Of a stretch of 64,000 bases of DNA, positions 56,915 to 64,000 are shown piece by piece. Under the pieces are notes generated by a model. That model searched no databases. It was not told where the DNA came from and was given only the letters and a program-made list of their open reading frames with translations. Each line of letters starts with the position of its first letter. Within the stretch, counting starts at the first letter, position 1. Position numbers and translations under genes: made by a program. Origin of the DNA: Haemaphysalis longicornis (Eukaryota > Arthropoda > Arachnida > Ixodida > Ixodidae); assembly GCA_013339765.2 (NCBI GenBank), contig CM023454.1, positions 138,009,293-138,073,292 of the forward strand. Reading direction: 5' to 3'.

Positions 56915-57979
56915 TTTAAAAGGGAGAAATTATTAAACACTTAGCCTGCATGTTTACAAAATCGCGGTGATTCTACTTCGTGATATGCAAATAATGTGGG
57001 TGTCAGCAATGCTTAATACAATACGTCGGACATTTGCTGACGGCATATCTCGGCGAGAAGGTTTTACTTAGGCTATCCAAAATATGAGAGCACAACGCAC
57101 GCTTTGCAAAAAGTTTCTTTTAAAGAACTACTGAAAGTACCAATTGTGCTCCTGCTCTTTTATTGCCATACTACGAGCTTTTTCAGTGCAGGGCAAAAAT
57201 GTTGTACATAGTTGGAAAAGCGCTTTTTTGTAACACAAGGGAGAAACCTACAGCGAAAAAAACCAGACAGAACGAATGAAGCGGTAACTAACAACTTAAG
57301 TTTATTCAACAAAGAAGGAGGAAATATATAGATGATCCACCACTTATGGCAACACTGTGCGCATGCGTCAAATTTCTTTGTTTATTTATACCGGAGATAC
57401 TCCTTTTCTTTCTCTATCAAGGTAAAGGAAGGGGAGCTCACGCACTCTCCTTCTATTCCCGATGTCATGCAAAATGCCTCCCAAATTTCTCTGGGTATTT
57501 TATCATTTGATTTGAGCAGTACCTCGGTATCATGGAATGCGGGAGCGCATTTGACTGCCGGAGCGCTTCTACACTCGAAGCAGTGCAATGAGAGATTACC
57601 CGAAATGGTCTTCTGCTCACACAGCGCTCCGGCAGTCAAATGCGCTCCGGCATTCAATGATACCGAGGTACTATTCAAATCAAATGATATAATAACCAGA
57701 CAAATTCGGGAGGCATTTTGCATGACATCGGGAATAGAAGGAGAGTGCGTGAGCTCCTCTTCCGTTACCTTGATAGAGAAAGAAAAGGAGTATCTCCAGT
57801 ATAAAAAAACAAAGAAATTTGACGCATGCGCACAGTGTTGCCATAAGTGGTGCATCATCTATATATTTCCTCCTTCTTTGTTGAATAAACTTAAGTTGTT
57901 AGTTACCGCTTCATTCATTCTTTCTGGTTTTTTTCGCTCTAGGTTTGTCCCTTGTGTTACAAAAAAGCGCTTTTCCAAC
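56915..57979. repeat. 1.06-kb direct repeat, right copy (with palindrome)
   Basis: Same orientation and content as 52216-53266. The palindrome spans about 57215-57982. It directly abuts the 5'-truncated end of the LINE. Long open frames over it on both strands (57332-58147 + and 57382-57858 -) are mirror translations and are not considered genes. Confidence 0.8.
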
Positions 57980-58389
57980 CATGTACAACTACCGACACAA
58001 ACTAGCCCAACAACAAGCCTTACTGAGCAAAAATTTTGCGTTACGCTGATGGGTTCGGGAATGTCCAATGTGATATCTTTTTCCGGAAGACGATCCCTTT
58101 CTTACTTTTGGAGAACAGCGTCCCGCTTGGATAGTGAATTAGGCTGAACAGTGCTGTTCGTTTAGTCAGCGACCCGCGCAGATTCATGGGGGCACAACTG
58201 GAATGCCCGATTTAACTTTGAATCCATGACTACTTAACTATCTTTGAAAATGATTTCACCACTAGATTCTGTTTTTCCCTAAAGACGCCGTGGAATTTAA
58301 GGTCAACGTTTCGAGAGTACTGTTGGAACTGACCAAACGTGTGTCAGAACACGTGCATTGTTTTTAACGTGTAAGGTCTTCTCCTACAT
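57980..58389. other. unassigned DNA
   Basis: No gene recognised. The first 60 bp continue the style of Penelope-like leaders (AACTAGCCCAACAACAAGCC). Confidence 0.4.
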
Positions 58390-58966
58390 GCTTTGCTCTC
58401 TCCTTCACAAGCACCATACTTGTCTTCTGGTTCGTACGCATATTTTTTTGAGCCTATGGCGGTCTGCATATACTGTTCTGCCCTGATGCGTTTGTGCGAC
58501 ACAATAGCTTTCGTGTATTTTGCTCGTAGATGATTGTTGTGCACCTTTTTGTGAGGAACATAGCTATGGTTCTATGCTCCCGACTAGAAGGCCAAACCTT
58601 AGGTGGCCTAAAGTTTATCGATCCTTATATTGACGTCTACATACCTAATTTCAGTGTAACTTCAGGTTCGATGGAGCTGATCGGTGGTCGTTTGCTCCTG
58701 AGCCATCGGTGAGTTCTGCAGTGCGTTTGGCTCCCGTTATCTATACACCTCCCAACAAGCTGAACTCTTTGAGCTGATTCATCGACTCCGCGGGCAGTTT
58801 GATATACGTAATTCGCCAACCCGGGTGTTTTCGAAGCCAATGGCCTTACTATTCAGCAGCATGTGATGACTTGCTGCAGCATTCCGGTGTTCCAGTCACA
58901 CGCAGTGCCCGTCCATCTCCTTTATCCTCTCCAGGAAAAGGATGACATAAAAAAACAGCATGAACT
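58390..58966 (+). repeat. direct repeat, copy 1 (about 570 bp)
   Basis: It matches 60115-60682 in order and orientation, including CACCATACTTGTCTTCTG, GTGAGGAACATAGCTATGG and TTTATCCTC...CAGGAAAAGGATGACAT. The copies differ by many small indels, so the duplication is old. Function unknown; no domain in any frame. Confidence 0.8.
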
Positions 58967-59289
58967 AGGAAAATGTATTAACATCAAAATGTGGAGTACT
59001 GCGGATCGGATGATTCACCTATGCTGTAAAATTGATTACCGGAAGTAAATAAAACGGCATTTATAACTGCAACGCGGCAGAGAGCTTAGACCCTGCAAAA
59101 ATTGGACGAATAATAATGGCGCCGAGAAAGAATCTAGTTGTAGCCAACCGCAGAAGGTACGCACGCCGTTACGAGCTCGCGTTGCATACACTGAAAGAAC
59201 ATGAAATGAGTAGCGGAGCGAATTTTTACCGCACTATTGCCAGCCACGTTAGACTGGAGAAAGTACAGCCGGTACAGACTTAGCTTGCG

Positions 59290-59925
59290 AAGTGCGACTA
59301 ATAACCAAAAAAGAAGTTGAAACAGCTCTCACGAGATGGCAGTGATGAAAATTATCAGTTGAAGAAAGCATAAAAATAGACATTTCTATTGGGATAATCC
59401 ATTGTATCGTAAATACCTGCTGCGCTAATTGCAGTGTGCCTGAAGAATCAAAAGCTGACAATGCCCTCGAAAAACGCTTCACAACGATAAGGACAGCAAA
59501 TCTTCAAAACTTACAGCCCCATCACCCCACTCTCAGTTTCATACAATCTGTTTACCAAAGCAATGGCAAATCGAAAAGGCAAGAAACTATATTCGTTTTA
59601 ATCGAGAGACCAGCTTGGGTCGAGAAAGGATACACAAGAACGAATCACAGCCATGCCGGCTATCATATGATTGAAAAACCAGCATAGTTTGAAATATCTG
59701 CTGATGGTGTTTGAACATGACGGAAACGTTGTTAATTCAATAGAGTAAACCTAAATAACCAGGCTAGACGACATATACAAAGGAAGTTCCGGCATAATAA
59801 TACGCAACGAGCAAAGCGAAAAATTCTATATCTCTAAAGGCGTCTGACGGGGTAAAACCATATCGCTAAAAGTGTTTAGAGCTTGTCGGGAGGTAGTATT
59901 TAGGAAACTTGGCAGTTAAAACAAA
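59290..59925 (+). pseudogene. degraded RTE-clade RT relic
   Basis: Scattered motifs of the RTE RT appear in order and in changing frames: a linker KKEVETAL, then VPEESK, LSVSYNLFTKAMANRKGKKL, DDIYKGSSGIII with NEQSEKFYISKGV, and a mutated RQGDTISP-type end (RGKTISLKVF) near 59870, then EVVFRKLG. The catalytic FADD is not reached. It lies between the two 570-bp direct repeats. Confidence 0.55.
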
Positions 59926-60114
59926 ACTACCAAAAAGGGCCAAAGACAAAACTAGCCAAAGAGCACATGAGAATATATTGCGGAACGATATATGTAAAGC
60001 AAAGCTTTGCGATTAAAAAAAAATTGAATAATTTTAACGAAATAATGTACAAACATGCACAAGACGTCCTATTTAGTAGGTGTAAGAAAACACCACAACA
60101 AACACTATCTGCTT

Positions 60115-60682
60115 TGCTATCTGCTTCAGGAACACCATACTTGTCTTCTGTTCGTGCGCATATTTTTCACAGCCTATGCGGTCTACATTTACTGTTCTGC
60201 CCTGATGCGTTTGTGTGCACATAGCTTTCGTGTATTTTGCGAGTAGGGTTTGATGCTTGTTGTGCACCTATTTGTGAGGAACATAGCTATGGTTCTATGC
60301 TCCCAACTAGAAGGCAAAACCCTAGGTGGCATAATGTTTATCGATCCTTATATTGACGACAACATACCCAATTTCTGTGTTCACTCAGGTTCGATGGAGC
60401 TGATAGTGGTCGTTTGCTCCGGAGTCATCGGCTGAGTTCTGCAGTGCGTTTGGCACCCGTTGTCTATACACCTGCCAACAAGCTGAACTCCTTAGGCTGA
60501 TTCGACTTCGCGGGCACTTTGATATATGTAATTCGCCAATCCGAGCGTTTTCGAAGCCAATGGCCTTTTATTTAGCAGCATGTGATGACCTGCTGCATCA
60601 TTCCGGTGTTCCAGTCACACGCAGTGCCCTTCCATCCCCTTTATCCTCCCCAGGAAAAGGATGACATAAAAAACAGCATCAA
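60115..60682 (+). repeat. direct repeat, copy 2 (about 570 bp)
   Basis: Second copy of the sequence at 58390-58966, offset by about 1.72 kb. The flanks on either side are not similar, so the unit is a dispersed repeat or a partial tandem duplication rather than a simple tandem. Confidence 0.8.
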
Positions 60683-61286
60683 ATATTTCCTATTTGATCC
60701 TGATGATCAGAAGATCATACATACCTCGGCCTGGTCGTCTATGGTGACCCCAAAGCAATGCAGTGGAGAACAAAGCAATGAGGTGGAGAACAAGTATGGA
60801 TTGTAGTCCAAACAGGAACCACTGTAAGATAAAAAAGAGTAAGCTAGTCCTGTCGCTGAAAATTGGAATAAACAATTAATGCGTCCTGGCTGTTACAACA
60901 TATGAAGCGGAGATTTAGGGCCTCATAAAATGCTTTGAAAGCTATCATTGTTCCACGAACCATGTTATCGGGTTGTTTGTTTATGTTTTGGTTTTGCCAA
61001 CTGGCTGCGCCGGGCTATAATATCTGTGTTATTCGTCGGCCAAGTGAAGCAAATTTTGTATTCATTATACCGCATGTGTTATCTTCTTTTAAAAGAGAGA
61101 GCGTCGCGAACTAACGTCAACATCCTAGAATTATATTCTATGCTCTATAGTGTTCTGGATGCCATTCGACGGTTCAAGAAGCCCACGGCGCCGAGAGATA
61201 AATGACCGCAGAGCAGACGGCGCGGCATTCGACTCGCAGATGCTCGCATTTGCATGTAACTTTGCTGACTGCTGCTTCGCCACCTG
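60683..61286. other. unassigned DNA
   Basis: No gene recognised. Confidence 0.45.
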
Positions 61287-61308
61287 TATTTATTTATTTA
61301 TTTATTTA
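61287..61308 (-). other. LINE 3' TAAA tail
   Basis: TTTA repeated on the plus strand, i.e. TAAA on the element strand, as at 5741-5758 and 26486-26501. Confidence 0.75.
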
Positions 61309-61403
61309 ACCCTCAGGGCCCGAAGGCATTACAGAGGGGAGTGGGTAAAGTTCAAATACGGTGAGGGAAACAGAGGCAATATAAAGCACAAAACATTTCC
61401 GAA

Positions 61404-64000
61404 TTATACAATGTTAGGTAGGTAACAAAGCAAATAAGTACAGTAAACAGTAATTAGAGGCAGGTAAGTACAAAACATTCGTAGTATACAATGCTTGCTA
61501 AGGTGTTTTTGAACGAACACCGAATTTTGTATACAGGCACTGGAGTCGGGAAGGTGGTTCCAGTCTGTGGCTGTCTGGGGGGAACAATAACTGTAAGAAA
61601 GCGTTAGTCCGTGCATGGGTATCCTGACTTTATTTGAGTGGTCCAAATGAGCAGAAATGTAATGAGGCGTTTCAATAAATTCACCGCGTAGTTCAGGGAG
61701 ATAGAAGATTTTATGGAAAAGACACAGACGAAGAACTTTACGACGAGATGGTAGAGATGGTAGGTTGAGCCTCCATTTCACGTGTGTGGCACTGGAAGTA
61801 CAGTTATAATCAGATAGTATGTAACGGGCCCCGTTATTCTGAACTAAGTCTACTTTTTGGGTCATGTTGACTTGGCTTGAATCCCAGAGTGATGCCGCAT
61901 ATTCAAGCTTCGGCCGAACCAGCGTCTTGTAAAGTAGTAGTTTTAGTGAAGAAGGTGCTCTTGAAAAATTACGTCGAACGTATCCTAATGCCCGGTGAGC
62001 GTTGTTGACGATATAATCCGTGTGAATGTTCCGTGTAAGGGCAGCTGAAAGGGGAACACCTAGGTATTTGTAACATAACACATTTTCTAGAAGGGAGTTA
62101 TTAATAGAGTACGAAGGTAGCTCTTGAGGAGTTCGAGACACACGCATGTACTTGCACTTGTTAGTGTTTAGCTCCATGCACCAGATTTTACACCAAGATG
62201 TTACAGCGTTTAGATCTGCTTGTAATGTTTTGACGTCGTTGTCACAGATTATTTGTCGATAAATTACACAATCATCGGCGAACAAATTAATGTGGAAGAA
62301 ACGCAAAACGGTAATCGTTAATAATAATTAGGAAAAGAAGAGGACCCAAAACCGAGCTCTGGGGAACACCTGACGTGAACGCCGCTGGGCTCGGAGTCAT
62401 AATTGTTAGCTGAAACGAACTGGGAGTCGGTTAGCAAGGAAAACTTCTAGCCATGTTAGTAGCTTGTCATCTAGGTTTAGCGACCGCAGTTTATGTAAGA
62501 GTAATTTGTGAGAAACTTTATCGAAAGCTTTAGAGAAGTCTAAAAAATACAATCAGAAACGGAGTAGTTGTCGAGACTGAGGTTAAGCTTACGTGTAAAG
62601 GATATTAGCAGTGTTTCACATGAATAGGTCTTTCGAAAGCCATGCAGCGATTTAGAGAAAAATGAATTTGACTCCAGGAATTTACTGAGATTCGAAAAGA
62701 GGATGTGGTCGATGATTTTATATGGAATGCTGGTTAGTGAAATGGGCCTGTAATTGAGCGGGGAATGTTTGTTACCGGACTTATGTAGGGGGACCACCTT
62801 CCCGATTTTGAATTGAGCAGGAAGGACGGTTTCTTCGAGGGTGTGCTGGAAAATTTTGTTAGTATATTTGAGGGTTAGGTACATGTGTTAGTTAGAAATT
62901 TTGGGCATATTTCGTCACAACCTGGAGCAGAGGAAAGTTTCAGAGATTTTATAAGTTTCTCTACGCCACCCGCGTCGATAGTGATAGGTGCCAATACAAC
63001 GTAGTCATAGTAGGGGGTGGCAGGTAAGCGAGGATTAGTGTTTCGGCAGAAGTTGCTTATAAATGCGGCATTAAGAGCTGCTGCGCATTTATGAGGAGGG
63101 ATAGCTGTTCCATCCCTGTTGATTAGTGTTAAGTGGTCGCTATGACTCGAATTGATAGTACGCCAAAACTTTTTTGTGTCCGTTGGTTACAGGCGTGGCA
63201 ATGTGCTTTGTAGGAAGTTAACCTTGGTGTTCTTCAGTGCTGCTACGTAAGCGTCATGCGCAGCCTTATAGGAACACCAGCGCGCGGGGGATGAAGATTG
63301 CTTCGCTGATTTGTAGAGGCGCTTCTTTTTGTTACATAACATTTTTAACTGAACGTTGTACCATGGCGCTTTTTGATTAGATTGAATAGTGTAAGTAGGA
63401 ATGAATTTTTTTTGTTAGCTCATTCAACTGTGCTGCAAACAAATCCCAGTTCTATTGTACGCTTCGTTTATGAAAATTCATCAAAAATGTTTCAAGAAAA
63501 CCGCCTAAATTGTTATTGATAGCTTCAAAGTTAGCTTTCTTGTAGTTACCTATAACTTTAGTTGATTTTGCCGTTTTTGGACGTGACATGTCAATAAAGA
63601 ACGATAATAAAGAATGGTCACTGAAACCAGGTAGGTAACTAATTGCTGATATTAGGTCCGGCGTAGAGGTTAATACGAGGTCAAGAATGTTTGCAGTGGT
63701 CTGAGTAGTTCTGTTTGGTTGCTTGACAACTTGGGTGAATGAGAACGTTGTGCAAAAGTCTACAAATCCCTGGGCTAGTTAAGTGAAGGGAATAATAGTG
63801 GGGGAATCTGTATACCAGGTTACGTTGGGAAAATTAAAATCACCGGGCAAAAATATCAGAAGATTCGGGTACCGGGTTCGAACAGAGTAAGTAACATCAT
63901 GTAGCTTGTTAACAAAAGTGGTACTGTGCGTTGGGGGGCGGTAACAGGAGCGTCAAACATGCTGCCGGAACTGCTCCCGTGCCCACTGAACAGACTGTCG
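61404..64000 (-). pseudogene. CR1-like ORF2 (endonuclease to RT C terminus)
   Basis: From the window edge on the minus strand: LPGDFNFPNVTWY (endonuclease, near 63850), FVDFCTTFSFTQVV, PGFSDHSLLSFF (SDH), then a decayed linker. RT motifs start at 62884: VVPLHKSGNKHSPLNYRPIS, LHGFRKTYSCET, FLDFSKAFDKVSH, SGVPQSSVLGPLLF and LFADDCVIY (62271-62282). The C terminus has YKYLGVPLSAAL, RPKLEYAASLWD and ends near 61404. Frameshifts lie at about 62310, 62400, 62540 and in the linker. The N terminus lies outside the window. Confidence 0.82.

Larger units (their letters stand above)
61287..64000 (-). mobile_element. CR1-like LINE, minus strand, cut by window end
   Basis: The 3' end is at 61287-61308, a TTTA repeat on the plus strand, preceded (in LINE sense) by GCCTTCGGGCCCTGAGGG. 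RT and linker follow upstream, then endonuclease to the window edge. It is a relative of the LINE at 1427-5762, with the same tail type and similar RT C-terminal motifs. Multiple stops and frameshifts are present. Confidence 0.82.

Noticed and set aside
57332..58147. 271-codon open frame and its 158-codon minus counterpart
   Set aside because: Both run across the palindrome and translate mirror arms of the same repeat, so openness follows from symmetry rather than selection.

Overview
The window looks like nuclear DNA of an arthropod, most probably a hard tick (Ixodidae). The evidence is the repeat content: an I-clade LINE with RNase H, an RTE-clade LINE ending in a GAT-rich tail, CR1-like LINEs ending in TAAA repeats, Penelope-like elements with GIY-YIG endonuclease, and a tRNA-derived SINE of a type I recognise from ticks. 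The tick assignment is inference from remembered families. No single-copy host gene, rRNA or intact tRNA could be recognised. Essentially everything that can be explained is transposable-element sequence, mostly decayed.

Region 1 (1-7158): about 1.4 kb of unrecognised DNA, then a near full-length CR1-like LINE (1427-5762, +). Its ORF1 encodes a virus-like 2A (StopGo) motif near the N terminus. A decayed I-clade ORF1 with three zinc knuckles follows (5906-7158).

Region 2 (7159-19792): one CR1 element with a PHD-finger ORF1, split into pieces by insertions. These are a long-TIR element (7361-9663), an uncharacterised composite block (about 11541-14792, itself containing a TA-flanked palindromic MITE), and a TTAA-flanked piggyBac-like element (14894-17474). 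Inside the last, a tRNA-like sequence is split by a LINE 3' fragment with a perfect 16-bp target duplication.

Region 3 (19793-32040): one I-clade LINE (ORF1 end, endonuclease, RT, RNase H, zinc-finger C terminus) interrupted three times. The insertions are a Penelope-like element (21257-25140, 10-bp duplication) that was itself hit by a nearly full-length RTE LINE carrying a tRNA-like head; a 5'-truncated CR1-like LINE (25606-26515); and a second copy of the long-TIR element (28405-31644).

Region 4 (32041-40570): mostly unassignable DNA with a pogo/mariner-type MITE, an RTE tail relic, a minus-strand I-clade tail and several G/C homopolymers. Region 5 (40640-46203): a nearly full-length second I-clade LINE, + strand. 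Region 6 (46204-52215): a 115-bp tandem duplication, a tRNA SINE, a Penelope-like element with inverted termini, and AT-rich unknown DNA.

Region 7 (52216-57979): a minus-strand LINE with an uninterrupted 893-codon ORF2, bracketed by two direct repeats of just over 1 kb, each mostly a long palindrome. Region 8 (57980-64000): a pair of direct repeats of about 570 bp around an RTE relic, then a minus-strand CR1-like LINE running off the right end.

The pieces do not form a pathway. What they record is a layered insertion history that can be read from target-site duplications and from host-element reading frames that resume across each insertion.
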